64,000 nucleotides of DNA from the NCBI GenBank assembly GCA_013398295.1, contig VZSF01001143.1, positions 600,524-664,523 on the forward strand. The letters run 5' to 3'. Shown piece by piece: positions 27,624 through 40,900 of this stretch. The position numbers and the translations under genes were made by a program. The notes beneath the pieces are model-generated. The model was not told the DNA's origin and did not search any database. It saw only the letters and a list, made by a program, of their open reading frames with translations. This stretch comes from Chionis minor. Its lineage: Eukaryota > Chordata > Aves > Charadriiformes > Chionididae. Position 1 is the stretch's first letter, and every line of letters starts with the position of its first letter.

Positions 27624-28009
27624 GGGAGCTGCCGGTTGCTCTGAGGCGAGAGTGACTTAGTGGTGGGGCCGCGGTGGGCGTCCGGCCTTCTCCAGGCCTC
27701 CGCGCATCTTGCGCCTGCCGCCATCGCCAGTGAGGGGACTGGAGGAGGGAACTGCGGGGGGAAGAGGAGGGAATGAGCTTTCCAGAGCCAACCTTTCTTT
27801 CCCCACCATCCTGTCATCCCTCATGGGGTGCACTGGTGGCTGTGGGGAGGACAAATACCTGCGAAGCATCTCCTAGAGACTGGAATGCTCGGCTCTGTAA
27901 CAGAGAATGTTGTAAGAAGCCATGGTTCTTTTTGTTGGTATCTGCTGAATGTTTGAAGGCCTGTCTAGCCAGACAGCCCGTCTCAAACGCCAGTAGCGAG
28001 GGCTAAGGG

Positions 28010-29000
28010 AAGAAATGACCTCCTGCAGTTAGTCCATCCGTCCATTATAAACCTCCTGACCAGGGTGTCACCCATCGTGTTTAATGGCATCCACGAGCTT
28101 GCCCTCCATAAAGGAACTAGGAAAGTAATTTTTTATGCTTTTACACTTTGCACCTTCTTGGGCAGGGTGTTCCACATTTTAATTATGTACTGTCTGAAAC
28201 AGTATCTCCTTTTTGTCTCAACCCCAGGGCCTGATTCATGGGATCATAGAATGGTTAGAGTTGGAAGCAACCTTAAAGATGGCCTAGTTCCAACCCTCCT
28301 GTCCCCCATCTTGCATTGTGCAGGAAAATAAGCGTCCCTATTTGTTTTCTCTGCAAAATTTTATACACGGTGAAGATACTTCAGTATTCTCCTTTCTGGA
28401 GTGAAAAGTCTGCTGGTTTTCTTCATATATTAAAGCCACTGCATAGTGTTCTCCATGTTGAATTTCTTTAGTTTTTCTAACTCCTACACTAATACTACTG
28501 CACGACCAGAATCTCATGTAGCGATTATGCCATAGGTGTACATTTGGTTTAGGAATTATATGGAATTACAATGACTCGTTTGTTTTCTGCTTCCTTCCCA
28601 GTAGCTTCTGGTCATTCTGTTAAGCTTTTGGCCTCTACTGCGCTACAGTGTCTCTTAAGAGCCCATTCCTGAGTGGCAAAAGATAATAGGCAACTATTGT
28701 GCATAGATGTTAGGATTAGCTGCCCTATAAACACTGCTTCACACTTACCGAGCTGGTTTTTTCAGTCATTTCACAATTTATTTCTGAAATACCTCAGCAG
28801 CCTTTCTCAGTGAGCTTTCTACTTGATTATCCTGAATACTTTTGCACCATCGGCAGACTTTGTCAACTCTATGTTCACTGCAGTTTGCAGCCTTTTTGTA
28901 GATGTTGAACAGTCAGATCTGGAGGAATCCCGCTGGTGACTTCTTCCTTTAGAAAACCACACAAATACTTCTTAACCCTTGTTTCCTACCTTTAATTTGC
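28010..29000 (-). mobile_element. Ancient CR1-like LINE fragment
   Basis: Read on the minus strand, this is a highly decayed LINE ORF2. Around 28,830-28,960 are remnants of the reverse-transcriptase blocks: a VTSG-like start, a FN-like motif and KSADGAK, corresponding to the CR1 KFADDTK active-site region. Toward lower coordinates, TTGGGCAGGGTGTTCCACATT (28,152-28,172) recalls the CR1 3' portion. Many substitutions, frameshifts and deletions make the ends uncertain. Confidence 0.6.
28240..28312 (-). mobile_element. CR1 LINE 3' end (younger, nested)
   Basis: The segment ATCATAGAATGGTTAGAG...GGAAGCAACCTTAAAGAT...CTAGTTCCAACCCTCCTG closely matches the reverse complement of the avian CR1 3' terminus, which ends in ATTCTATGAT-type repeats. 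It is far better preserved than its flanks, suggesting insertion into the older LINE. Confidence 0.8.
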
Positions 29001-32000
29001 TATAAATCTATAAAATGCTATTCATTTTTATCAACAGGAGAGAAGAATATAAGCACAGAGAGAATCTACGTACAGAGAGAAGAGCATTCAGGTCATGGAC
29101 ACCGATAGTCTGGAAGTCATCAAAGAGTGGGGCCTGATTGCCTACTTGGAAAAAACAGACTTTAAAATGTATGCTCACATACTCATGTGGAGCAATATTT
29201 TTGTTCAAGCCTGTTAACATCTATCAAGTTTTGTAGTAAAACATTAGAATGTGGAAAATTCGGTATGTAATTTATAGAAATATATTTCTGCCTAGAACTG
29301 ACAGAGGATAGGGAAAAAAAATCTAAAAGAAGAACATTACCGATTTGTGACCAAATTCTGAAGAGACAATTAAAAAAAATTATCTTGTCACATGTGCTTT
29401 TTAGCCTTTTTCCTGAGAAGAGAAAACCTATATAATTATGCAACCTGAACAAGCATTTGTCTTTCTGTCTGCCTTGCATAATTTCTCCAGTGACCAGTTT
29501 CAACCAAATTTAACAGGAGGTTACAGGTTATTACATTACTGCAAATTACATGAAAACAGGTGGCAACGCAAAGCAGGATTTTCAGTGGGAGGAAAACTCT
29601 AGTGTGCATGCAGCTCATACTGGGAGTCTAACCTATTGGGAAAGTTGAGTCAGAACTCTCCTGGAAGTATTTGTTATAACCTTATTTGGATAGTTATTGA
29701 TACTTGTAAATGCATTTATTCTGCATACCTCAGCACTGGGAAAACTGCCACCTATCTACAGAAAATTCATTATTTCCCTATTCTCTTACAAACCAGACTC
29801 AAAACCCTTTCAAGATAATGATGCTCTAGATGCAGGATAAACTAAATGGATTTCATAATGAAAGCATTTAGTTTATTTGCTGAATGTCATTATTCACATT
29901 GTCTCTCAGCTGCTCATAGTGATGGTAGCTAACATCTCAACAAAGAGAATACAGAAAATACACTTTTTGAGATTAAAGCAAATGACCAAAGAGAGAGTTT
30001 ATAAGAATTCTATATACAGATTTATGCCCTGCATCCCTGGAAATGAGCCCCAATTACAGATAAAGAGAGGGATAAATCAACAAAGGGTGTTATTATTGTT
30101 GCCATACATATATTACTGTGACATTAAAAACAAAAACAAAACCCACACCGTATTTAACACTACCCCATAAATGCAGACAGTATTTCCCATTGCCACAAGC
30201 AGAAGTTAAACTTGTGTTAATGTTGCTTTTAGATTATTGCATTTATTTGTACAAGTAGTTCCTATGTATCATCAGTAGAAATTGGCTATGTAGTAAAATC
30301 TTCTACATTGACATCTCCTTGACTTACTGAGTGAGCAATGCCCATTCTGATGAAATGTAGTTTTCTGCGATGTCTTTAGCCCCGTGCCTAACAAGTTATA
30401 TTTTGCAGCTTTTGTCTTGAAACTCTGCAAAATGCATTTTAATGATGTTATATGAATACTTTACTAAGCCTTTACAGGCAAAAAGTACTATTATAAATAA
30501 ATTGTTGGCCTCAATTCAGTTTAGCCAAGCCGTTTCTTAGGATTTCGTGAAAAACCTGACCAAAACACCTCTTGATATCTAGAATAAAGTTACCTGAAAC
30601 ACTCAGCATTGTTTCCTCAGTTCTGTCCTAACAACAGCAAACCATCAAGCCTTTTACAATATGGATAAAACCACAGCAGCTGTATAAAACAAGAGTTCCT
30701 TGTTAATAATAAGGAACAAACTAACTAACTAGAGGAACTAACAAGTTCCTTTCTTAACAACACGCTTGTCTGCTTTTTACATTATATCTACCTATTTAAT
30801 ATATTAAATTCTGGTGTAGTTAATATTTTTACCAATAATCCATTTTAAGGTTTTTTTCTTTGGTGGGGATTTTTCTTTGGAAAGCCTTACGGTGAGTAAT
30901 GTACTGAACTGCCTAAGCAGGTGGAGAGTGATAGTTTTCAGTAGATTTGGGACTTGAGAGCTTTTGTGTATTTTGACCGAAATCATAACTTTCTGTTTAG
31001 GGACAAACCCCCACCTCTCATCAGGCCCATAACATTTTCCTTGTTACAACAAAACTGTAGTAGATAATTTGTGACTTCCACGAAACGGGTGCCATGTGAG
31101 GCAGTAATTTGGGGCCCTTCACCAGGCTCTGAAAGGTGTGCTAGTTTGGTTCTTGGCCTCACACGCTCACATTTTGTGCTCTCGTGCTCTCCACACCCTC
31201 ACTTTACAGCCCGTGATGTCACGCCTCTCCTAGCTTTCATTTTTTCTGTTGCTTCTCCACGCTTCCTACTTCCTCCGTAGTAAATCCCGTAGGTAGTTCT
31301 TCCTTCCGCTCCGATGATCAAGGAGCCCCTGCTCCCTGCAAGGAGCTAGGGGTGGCTTCACCTCTGCAAGATAGCGAGACCCCGTCCTCTTTACAAAAGA
31401 GGGTTTGTTCTCATATGCAAAAACTTACGGAACAAGCCTTATAGTACAACACTACAAACAGTGTAATTTAAAGCGTACGCAGTGGATACCTTGAATAAAA
31501 GCATCAGAAATAAAGGCAACCATTTTGAGTCAGGGCTGCATGGCACTTATTTAAAGAAGTAAGCATCCCTAAAATATGGTAAAATTTTGTAAGACTGTAA
31601 AGAGCAGAGGTCACATTAGGGAGGACACGAAATGGATTCTGAACGCGCAGCTAGAGGGACAACTGGATGTATTCACGTGCGCCGCCTTTGGCTCCCCGGA
31701 ACAATCCCTTGGATTAGCAGGCTTCCACCTCCGTGCTCCACCAGCCTGTTCAAACCTCCACGGCGTGCCGCGTGCTGCCAGCATCGTGGGGCGATGCGCT
31801 TGCATCGTCAGCACAAGAACCCTTATGCAGCTTACCCTAATAAGAAAACGTGGTTTTAATATGACACATTTAGCACGTTCCAGCAGGGAGAGGAACCGGG
31901 CAAATGTAAACGGCGGGTGCTATGGCTTTATCTCCCTGCAGTTAAGCCTGTGGAGCACAACGGGGTTTCCAGTAACACAGGTTCCTGACCTGATGGCGTG

Positions 32001-32093
32001 CCAAGTTTCCAGCCTTCCTCTACATTTTCCCAGCCCCCTCTCAGGTTTCTTTCACTGAGAATTCCTTTTGTCTATGCCAGCGCTACTTGGATG
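29001..32093. other. Intergenic spacer
   Basis: No gene or repeat could be supported up to 31,560. A GC-richer stretch at 31,560-32,060 has an unrecognised plus-strand open frame of 160 codons (31,576-32,058). A CRE-like TGATGTCA lies near 31,214. Nothing else was identified. Confidence 0.5.
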
Positions 32094-32594
32094 TGTTGAG
32101 CTCCACCAGGCAATTTTACCAAGGGCTAACTTTTTATTGAGACCCGCTCGACTGGCAAAAACGCCCGAGCTTCGGTTTGAGCTCTGTCTGGTGCGACACA
32201 CTGCCGCTGGGCTGTAACCACAGCACCGTCCCATGGCCGGCCTTGTCCGTGGAACAGCGCAGAAGAGACGATCTGCTGTTATACTTCCCACCTCTTCACT
32301 TGTCCCCACCTCTGCCCTTCACTTGAAGAGGGAGAGGACTGGCCTTCCCCGAGTCTGGATGTGGCCAGGCAGCCACCACTGCCATGCCGCCGGCTCTCCT
32401 CCCTGCCCGCAGTCTTTGCCAGGTCACTGGATTCATGCCGTGAGCATCAGGCCGGGACATTTCACAGAGGAAACGATGCGGAGCTCTCCATCATCTCACG
32501 CTTTGCTGTTGTTTGAGAGAGGCAGCTCGAGAAGATGTCTTCTAAGAAAAAATTCTTCTTTAATGTCTAGATGTTATTCTTCCAATACTCAACA
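32094..32594 (-). mobile_element. Putative solo LTR of an endogenous retrovirus
   Basis: The 501-bp block is bounded by perfect 7-bp inverted termini: TGTTGAG at 32,094-32,100 and CTCAACA at 32,588-32,594, of the TG...CA kind used by retroviral LTRs. Read on the minus strand it has a TATA-like GTATAACA near 32,280, a GC-rich putative U3/R, and a polyadenylation signal AATAAA at 32,133-32,138, about 39 bp before the 3' terminus. These are in LTR order. No target-site duplication, primer-binding site or polypurine tract was found, and the family is not recognised. Confidence 0.55.
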
Positions 32595-34750
32595 TATAAT
32601 ATAAATATATATAAACATAAAATAATTCTACAACTGTCTTTCAAAACCACTTCTATTGTATTTTTAAAGGGAAATGAGATGACTCATATTTAGCAACAAA
32701 TTCCAATTACTAACTTTCAGTTTTTAATTATATATTTTATTACATGTGCAGTAAGTATCCTAGGTGAGGAGATTGTAAAATACTGCTATTAAATTTGACA
32801 TATGATATTTTCCCCCCAAAGTACCCATTTTGCAGGTCAGTATGTGTATACTTTCTAGAGTCTTTTATATACAGATTTTGAAAATTATGTTATTGTTCAT
32901 TGAAAATATACAATTCTACCGCCTTTTTCTCCTTACAATGTATTAAATAATACCTGAATAAAATCTTTGCAGTTTAAATTATTAATAAAATATATTAAAT
33001 CACACAGAATGTTGTTCCTTCAACAGATAAAACTAAACAGAAAATAAGCATACATAAGTTGATATTCACAGATGCACTATTGCTAATATTTTTACAAAAG
33101 CTCTCAAGCAATCTTTCTAATACTTCAACACAAGTGGTGATTTATTTATTGATCCAAGTTCTATCTTGAAAATCTTTAAGTTATGATAAGCATTGGATCA
33201 AATGCTTGCTGGGTAGATCAGCTACTGCAGGTATGTTTGTGATGGATGTATGTAATAATGATAACTGGTCCAGTTTAGATATACGTTCTGATTCTATGCT
33301 TTAAAAACCTAAAGGAGATTTTTGCACTTAATTATTCAAGCTGCATGGCAGCGATGGCCTTGAACTAAAGCCATGGTCAGACTGACCTTGCATACACGTA
33401 TGAAGTTCTTCATACGTGTATGAAGTATGTGTATGCTGTTTCGCAATATGAAACAGAAACAGCAGCCAAATTAATATGAAAAAACTTTGTTTCAAAGCCG
33501 TACTCTGGATAGGCCTACTAGGTTTTTAGACACAAACCTCAGACTTTGAAAGTATTTTAACTTCTGCTACAGGTTCATGTATGCATATGTGGATGTAAAT
33601 CTGTATTTCTATATAGATTACAAAAAAAAAAAAAAAAAAAGAGAGTCTGGATATTGTTCCCAGTGCATTTACTGAGAATTTTGCTCTGAACAAAACTACA
33701 CCGAGAAGAGGAAGGTGGTAGGTATTCTGCAACCATAAGCAGAGCATTCTGTTTGCTATAAGTGCCCAGTAGCATTTTATACACGCTTTCTCAGGGTGAA
33801 GACTAGAGAATTTTAAGAAATTCTGAATGATCAGAACGTCCTATCTATCCAAACCCATGCAAATTTCTTTTTGTAGAGAAACAGAGGCAAGGAGTTTGAT
33901 TCCTGAAACAAAACTCAACCCAAACCACCCAATCAAAAAAACCACCCCACCCCTTATTTTTGGCCTATTTTTATATCTTGTGCCCTGGAGGACCACCATG
34001 CTGCTTTTTAAAACAACACAGGAATAGATATTCCTGTAAGAAAAATGCATTTGACATACTGCTTTTATCCTCAAATCAAGCCAAGTGAATGTTACGTGCT
34101 TTTCCAACAGAAAACATTCAACTTACTGCATTTTGAAGTGGCTTTGTGGCTTCATCCTGCATCCAGCAGGCTTCCAGTTACTGTCATAGGGGGTTTTTTT
34201 GGTGTCTTGGGATCATAGATCAGATGCTTTAATTTGGGGGAGGTGTAATATCCCTGATGAATCTTTCAAAATGCAGCCTGTGAAACACAGTTAGCATGCT
34301 TAAATAATAAGTATTTAAAAATACATAGGCTACACTGTCTAACAGATGGGATTTTCCATGTTCTATTATCCATTTCTTTGTAACTAGTTAGCAAGTCTTT
34401 GGCATTTCTCCTGGGTTTCCTGTCTTCTTATGTAAAATCCATGCTAATTTCTCATTAGACTTTTCCCCCAAATAAAGTTTATCTAGCCATTTGTCCCTAG
34501 TCTCTAACCTTTTGTGAACGTAGGTCTGGAAGGGATGGTTTGAGACTGAGTTCAGGCTTCTCTGCAGAAAACCTTACAAGGTAAGTCTGTTCATATATAC
34601 CATTTTGAAATTTGTTGGGCTTTTCTACCCACAACTCCTGTTGCAAGACTGTTCCAAAACCTCGATTTTCCAATGCTTGGACACATCCTGACTTCCTTCT
34701 TAATTTCATTCATGCTCTGTTTATATCCATCTGTTTCTGGGCCAGCAGTT
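32595..34750. other. Intergenic spacer
   Basis: AT-rich sequence with a 19-base A tract at 33,622-33,640 and the inverted repeat described separately. No gene was supported. Confidence 0.5.
33391..33422. repeat. Perfect 15-bp inverted repeat, 2-bp spacer
   Basis: CATACACGTATGAAG (33,391-33,405), spacer TT, then CTTCATACGTGTATG (33,408-33,422), its exact reverse complement. A partial further copy (AAGTATGTGTATG) follows at about 33,423. It could form a short hairpin; function unknown. Confidence 0.95.
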
Positions 34751-34869
34751 TTCTATGACTTAAATAGCTCCTCGCTTCACCAGGGTGCTAACCTGGTATA
34801 ATCTATGCACAGACAGTAATCATATGTCACGCAGCCTTTTTTCCATTAAGCAATTTTAGAATTTTGTAA

Positions 34870-35700
34870 GATCAGTTGCTCAGTCCATTGATATGTTTTT
34901 GCACTTTTCTCAGTTCATATTCTGAACTGGAATTGTACGCACTATTCCAGATGCAGTGGTACCCTACAGAATGGCCTACTTCTCATTCTCTACTGAAAAT
35001 ATTTTACAGCCCTGCATTTATCGTTTAGTTGGCTGAATCATACTAGTGGCTCATAATAACCATGATCAATTCTTACACTTGGTCATTTCCAATCTATCAC
35101 TTCTCCTGGATGAATCCTCCTATTATACCAGGAAATCGTGTTATTAATCCCTAAGGACGTAGCCTTGTATTTTGTATTAAATTTAACTTTACTTCTGTTA
35201 CTCCAGCAGCATCCAGGCTGCTAGGTCACCTGTTTTCTAGGAATGAAATTCTTGATATGGCTCATTGTGAAGAAGGCCTCTCAGTTTTTGCCATCATCAA
35301 ATTTAATTATCACACTCTTATTTTTGTGCCATTGCCTTTATTAAATAAGATTGGGCCGACTGCTGGTATAAAAAGCCCCACTTGAAATCCCTCTCTGGTC
35401 TCATAGTGCCCTTTCCAGCACAGACCTATTGTCATCCCTCTTCTAGTCAGTTCTGTATCTAACTTACATTTCTTGTGCTATTTCCCATTTCAGCCAATAA
35501 TCTCACAAGTACTACATTGTCAAGTAGAGATAAAAATCATGTTTCCATCCATAAAAATTCTGCTGCCATTAAAATACAGTCATGATCTACCTTTAGTAAA
35601 CTTGGACTGCATTTTATCCCATCTTCCATAGCGTTTATTGTTTTCAAAATCTGTTTTAAAACTTTGTCTCTTATTGTAGACTAACAGAATAGTTGCAAAT
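34870..35700 (-). mobile_element. Ancient CR1-like LINE fragment (ORF2 remnant)
   Basis: On the minus strand, 35,280-35,400 gives fragments recalling the CR1 reverse-transcriptase blocks, including IKFDDGKN where intact elements have KFADDTK. Flanking strings such as GAACTGGAATTGTACGCACT near 34,926 and CTACCTTTAGTAAACTTGGA near 35,590 fit CR1-family sequence in the same orientation and order. Similarity may extend to about 36,000. It is too decayed for exact ends. Confidence 0.6.
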
Positions 35701-36598
35701 ACATTAATTGGTTATAAAAAGAAAAGTGAAGCTTGCTATGTAGCACCACCACAATACAACAGAGGGATTAAAATCTGTACCACAAGCCATAAAACTTCAT
35801 GCCCTAGTTCTTTCATTAGGCAGTAATGCTTCCACATTTGAGCAAGTTGAGGTCTCCCAGTATAGTTTCCATGCTGTGGTTCTTTTGACTTTGTGTATAT
35901 TCTCTTCTGACAGCAAACTTAGCTGTGACTTTCCTTTCTACCTTTTTGTCTGTTCAAAAGCTGCTAAAATTACTGATTAGGCTGGGGAACGTAGCTAGAC
36001 TATAGATAACCTCAGTGCTTTGGGGCTCCCCCTTTTTTTGTGCTAGTTGCAATGTGCTACCTGCGTCGCTAAATAGTCTTTTGCTTTTTGTCTTACTCTT
36101 TTGCAAGATCTAGCTCTGGGTTATGTTTGGCAAATCTTCCTTGATTCCTGCACCTCCAAGTCTCCAAGTCATAGCTTTCTTCATTCATTCATTTCCCTTC
36201 ACCATTCCGTACAGACCTTTTCCTTGTTTTTACTCTGACTGCTGAGGTTACTCATCCCGCTTCCATACTTGGAATGTAAATTCCAGACGGTTTTTGCATT
36301 TCTGAGTTAGATAAATTCCAGATCTCTGTCATGTTTAAGCCTCTGATTTATTCAGTCTATTCAAATACCTCAATTACTATGTCTAATCTACCAACACTTG
36401 TTCTTATGGTATTAAAAAAGCCCTCCAAAACTTTAATTGTTGAAACAGCTTTGTTTAGTCTTCCATTTAATTCAGATTTTTCAACCAGGTGGAGATGAAG
36501 GGGAGACTGCTCTGTTCTCACTTTAAACGCAAGCAGCTCTCTCCCCATCATTACTGCCTACCTAAAATTAGCCTAAAATGCATTAGTTTGTGCCCAGT

Positions 36599-36624
36599 AA
36601 AAAAAAAAAAAAAAAAAAAAAAAA
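36599..36624 (+). repeat. 26-base A tract
   Basis: An uninterrupted A run. No matching retroelement body was recognised immediately upstream, so it is listed only as a simple repeat. Confidence 0.9.
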
Positions 36625-37916
36625 GCAGCTTTAGTTGTCACTTGCACAAGTATCTGGGCTGCACTGGTATTAGTAACTTGTGTTTTCCACTGTACATCTG
36701 CATTTTCTAATCTCTCTTCAACCTTGTCAGAAATCTCCCTCCCTCATCCCCATGTTTCACCAACTGAGCTGTGATGCTTGCAGGAGATTTTCCTTTCTTC
36801 AATTTCCCTTTGTGCTGCAAAATCCCATTAATTTAGCTGCCATCAAGGTTACAAACTTTCCTCCAGAGTTTTTTAGATGTTTCAATTTGTAAATAACATC
36901 ACATAGGTATCCATTATTGGTATTGAAAAGCTTTATTACCAGACAATTTGTATAATGCTGGAGTTGTATGCAATGTCACCTCTCTGACAGAATGCTGATG
37001 GCTGTCACTAGACAACTGATATGACAGGCATTGAAACTAGCTGATAAATACACAACAAATAAAAAACCCCCAAAACTACAACATAATTAACTGGAATCTT
37101 GCTGTCCTGAGCTATTATACTGTTCTTTCAGCACAATGGAATTATTACGCCTATAAAGACACCAACCTAACACACCTAAATTATGGGTGGCATCACTAAG
37201 TCACAATAATATATTAACTGGGACTAATCAACTATATATTTATTAAAATGAATTCCTCTATCTTACTAGCAGTGAAAGTCCTTTTATACAAACTGCAATT
37301 ATTCTACTGAGGTGCTGTTACTTGTGACCTGAAGAGCAACAATATGCTGCACAACCTTGAGAAGAGGAGAATGCATAGGCAAGTACACTGGGTAAGCACT
37401 GTAATAGCTTTAGGAAATTTAATTTTCATGTAGAGAAGAACAGACATAAATTTTATTTTTATGGTCCTTCCTCAAAGGTATGACCGTGCTTCTTCCATGC
37501 ACTTCTTTTTCACCTTACCTGTCCCTCAGTGTTTTCCTACACCCATTAAATTGCATAAAAGCCATTCTTTTGGCTCAGAAGGCTGGGGAAAAAAAAGATG
37601 TACATGCATTAAATGTATTAGGAGGAAAAGTAAGGGGGATGGTAATTCAAATCTAGTTCTTAGTGCAATAAAATAGCCTAAACCAGAATAATCTGAATGT
37701 TCGTATACTTTCATCAGGGTATGAGTGGAAAAAAAAAAATTCTATACAATTTTATATTTCATAACTTATTTTATACACATATACAGGAGTGGAGCAGTTT
37801 GAACTTTACTAATTTCCAAGAAAACTGAGTATGTCAAAAATCTGCTACTCAGTCTGTACCACAAACATGAACATGCACAACTTCATCAAAATGTTTGCAA
37901 CAGTCTTCCACATAAG

Positions 37917-37983
37917 CAAGAGGCTAGACTAGAAGACCTTCTGAAGGCCCTTCCAAGCTGACCCATGCTATGATGCTATATGA
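37917..37983 (+). mobile_element. CR1 LINE 3' end fragment
   Basis: GGCTAGACTAGAAGACCTTC...GGCCCTTCCAAGCTGACCCATGCTATGATGCTATATGA matches the avian CR1 3' end in order (GGTTGGACTAGATGATCT, CCCTTCCAACC, ATTCTATGATTCTATGA in the consensus). It is severely 5'-truncated; the body is absent. Confidence 0.75.
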
Positions 37984-40900
37984 ATTCTCCCTCCCTCTAG
38001 AATTCTCTCTCTCACAATCACTACTCCACATCCAGACATGCACAAAACCAGATTATAACCATCTGTCAGATAGCGTACAGCCTAGATCTGTCTCCCATAT
38101 ATACATTATTTCCATTTTGGTACCCAAATTGAAGATGATCATCACCACACGTGACCATTTGCTCACAAACAGACAATCAGGTATTGTTCCTTTTCTTTTT
38201 CTACTCACTCAGCATTGTGCAACACTAATTTATCTCACTGTCCATCCCAAATACTCTTTTCCCGCCTTAATAAATGTTACTTTCTTTTTTAATTCCCCTC
38301 AGATTCTTCATCAGAAGAATCACTTTTTCTACGATCATCAGATCAAAGCTGTTGGGCTTTCATGAACCCTGAGCCCATTTTCACAACTGCAGCCATTAGC
38401 TGAAGTACTCTCTACACATCTGGCTATAAGTCAGTCCTCTTTGGTCAGAGGACTTCTCACCTATTTTTATGACTTCACTTTTGGCAGCACATGAAATCCA
38501 CGCTCAGAAATACAAGCTTCGACCTGTCACTGGGATGGAACCGAGCTGTTACTAAGACAAATGAACAAGAACCACTGCATCAATCCAGGCTAGACCCACG
38601 TAGTTTGCAAAACAAGCGTTATGGGTAGTCCAGATGGGTGAGGGAATGTGATAAATACATGGAATGTGAAAGGTTATCGTCTCCTTTTTCACTCATGTCT
38701 ATCAGTCTGCCTGTGATAACACTCTGCTTCCCAAATACTGTGCACATCTCTGCAAAACAGCAAGGTGGGAGGTAGCTGTAGTGGCCTTGAGAGATAAGAC
38801 CTCTCTAATTACCTCATCATTCTTGAGAGGTCAAGCAGTGGAAACCAAAGCCCATAGCCAACAAAAAAAGTGTTCCAGAGCTTGTAACGAGTGAGTCCAT
38901 GAATGAAGAAGTCCCAGAAGATTGATTTCTATAACCAGCATTGTTTGCTTAAAAAATATTTTAAGTTATGATTGAAATAATGTGGAATATTCTTCCTCAA
39001 ATTCTTCTAAGTCAGTGTGCCAATACATTGTCAATACCTACATCAATACATCAAGCATTCTGCTAATAACACAGCCTCAGTTACGTTTTTGAGGTAACTG
39101 GAGTGGTTCTAGAATTTCTTTATTAAACACTAGAGATCTTTCCTTTTCGATTTATTGTGCTGATCTCTCATTCACTAACAAATTTAGGATAAAAAATGGT
39201 ATAGCCAACCTAAAGCATTTCTTATTCACTTAGGTGGGAAAAGAGTGCAAACAAAAAGCTCCATTTCTCATTTACAGGTCATATTAACAAACAAAATATA
39301 GAAACAATCTTTCTTCTGTAAGACATAATCCCAGGTATAGTGTGATCTGCTGCAGTTTTTCTTCAGCGCATAGCTCACAGGCAGCGCATTCCCTGCAAGA
39401 CTCTCTGACATTGCTCAAGCCCTGAGAAAACTACTGCTGGAACTATGGTCCAGGTTGATATAGAACCTAACAAGTGTTCCCCCTAGAATATTAATTGCTC
39501 ATGAAAAACAATACTTAGATAATAAAGCTTAGGCACACAGTCCATATTATGTTATCCATCAATCTTGTACTGTTGATTTTCCCATTTCCCAAAGAAGCAT
39601 TTTCAACCTTCAACCACTGCCAGGCTGGGGATTCAATTATTTTCCACTGTCCATTGTTAGAGGAATTAGGAATTTGCAGAGGAAAAAAACCTCAACCCTC
39701 ACCTACCAGTCGAAACCACACTACCAATTAGCCAGAAGCTGGAGAGTTTCTGAGAGATTAAATATCCCACAAGGTAATCCAACGTGTCTAGCTCAAAGCA
39801 AAAATTAGGCGTTCCTCATCCACAGCACAAGCCCAGAGACAGATCTGTATAGGACGTACAGGACCACTGTAGATACCTCTAAACATGTTTTGTTGCTGAA
39901 CTTTGAATACAGAGATTCCTTTCATTAGACTAAAAGGAGAGCAATGGCACTTACTACTCATCTAAACATATCTTAACATCTGCTTAGCCATCTGATAGAT
40001 TATTGGGGAGGTGTAGGTTCTGGTTGTATTTCCAACAATTGAAGCCATAGTTCCCCTTCCATTGAAATGAATGTGAGCTTCTCTGCGCCTCCGTTCAAAC
40101 AGATTAATTTCTCACATGCACCTGATGGATGTTGTTTTCATAGGTTATCTTGCTTCTGACTAGATTTGAAGAAAAAGAGCTCATTTTGCTATGTGAGATC
40201 TTCTGTGGGGGCAGGTTAAAATACAAAAGGAAGGAAACATTAACCTTTATTCTACTAAAGGTTAAACATCTCCAGAAACCTATGAGGCTTGATCCCAGAA
40301 CTTTATAGGCCTGAGGCTGCTCATGATTAAGATACTAGACCAGAAAAATAATTAAAAGCTCCATTTAGTATTGTCTCCATTCCTCTTCAGACAAGTGAAA
40401 AGCTTTGCTTTATTGAGGGAAAAGTATTGGGAAAATTACCCAATAAAATCTCAGTATCCCAAACGTATCATTCCTCTTGATCAAAAGCCACCAGAGAAAG
40501 AATAGCGAGGAACATGTAGAAATAGGAATAAAATCTTTCTCTGGAGCATGTCAGATCGTGTGAAGAATAATTACAAGAGAGAAAAGGGTAAAAATTACTG
40601 AATTTGTATAATGTACTATTATTTGTGTGGCATTTCTTGTACAAGTGGAAGACTATCATTTAAATATGGAAAACCTCTGAAATGCTTCAGTGACAGTTTA
40701 CTAGTTCATACACTTTGCTTTGATAAACACCCTTAGTCCATTAATTTCTGTCTACTCTTTTCATTATTATCTGTATCGGATATGAGCTGGTCTCTATATA
40801 ATTTAGCCAAGCAATTATATTAGCTTACTATTACAAACTAGAAATCCTATATATATATGTATATGTAAACCACCAGAAAAATCCATATAGAAGTAAACAC

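Larger units (their letters stand above)
26880..27900. promoter_or_regulatory. CpG island at the NRDE2 5' end
   Basis: Base composition shifts sharply here from AT-rich to GC-rich with dense CpG, covering the NRDE2 start codon and first donor. Such islands mark constitutive, often bidirectional, vertebrate promoters. Long open frames in it on both strands are a side effect of GC content. Confidence 0.85.

Noticed and set aside
27082..27660. 192-codon plus-strand open frame opposite NRDE2 exon 1
   Set aside because: It lies in the CpG island, is composed of Arg/Gly/Pro-rich sequence expected by chance, and shows no family resemblance or splice structure.
31576..32058. 160-codon plus-strand frame beside the solo LTR
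   Set aside because: Considered as retroviral internal sequence, but no gag, pol or env motif could be seen.
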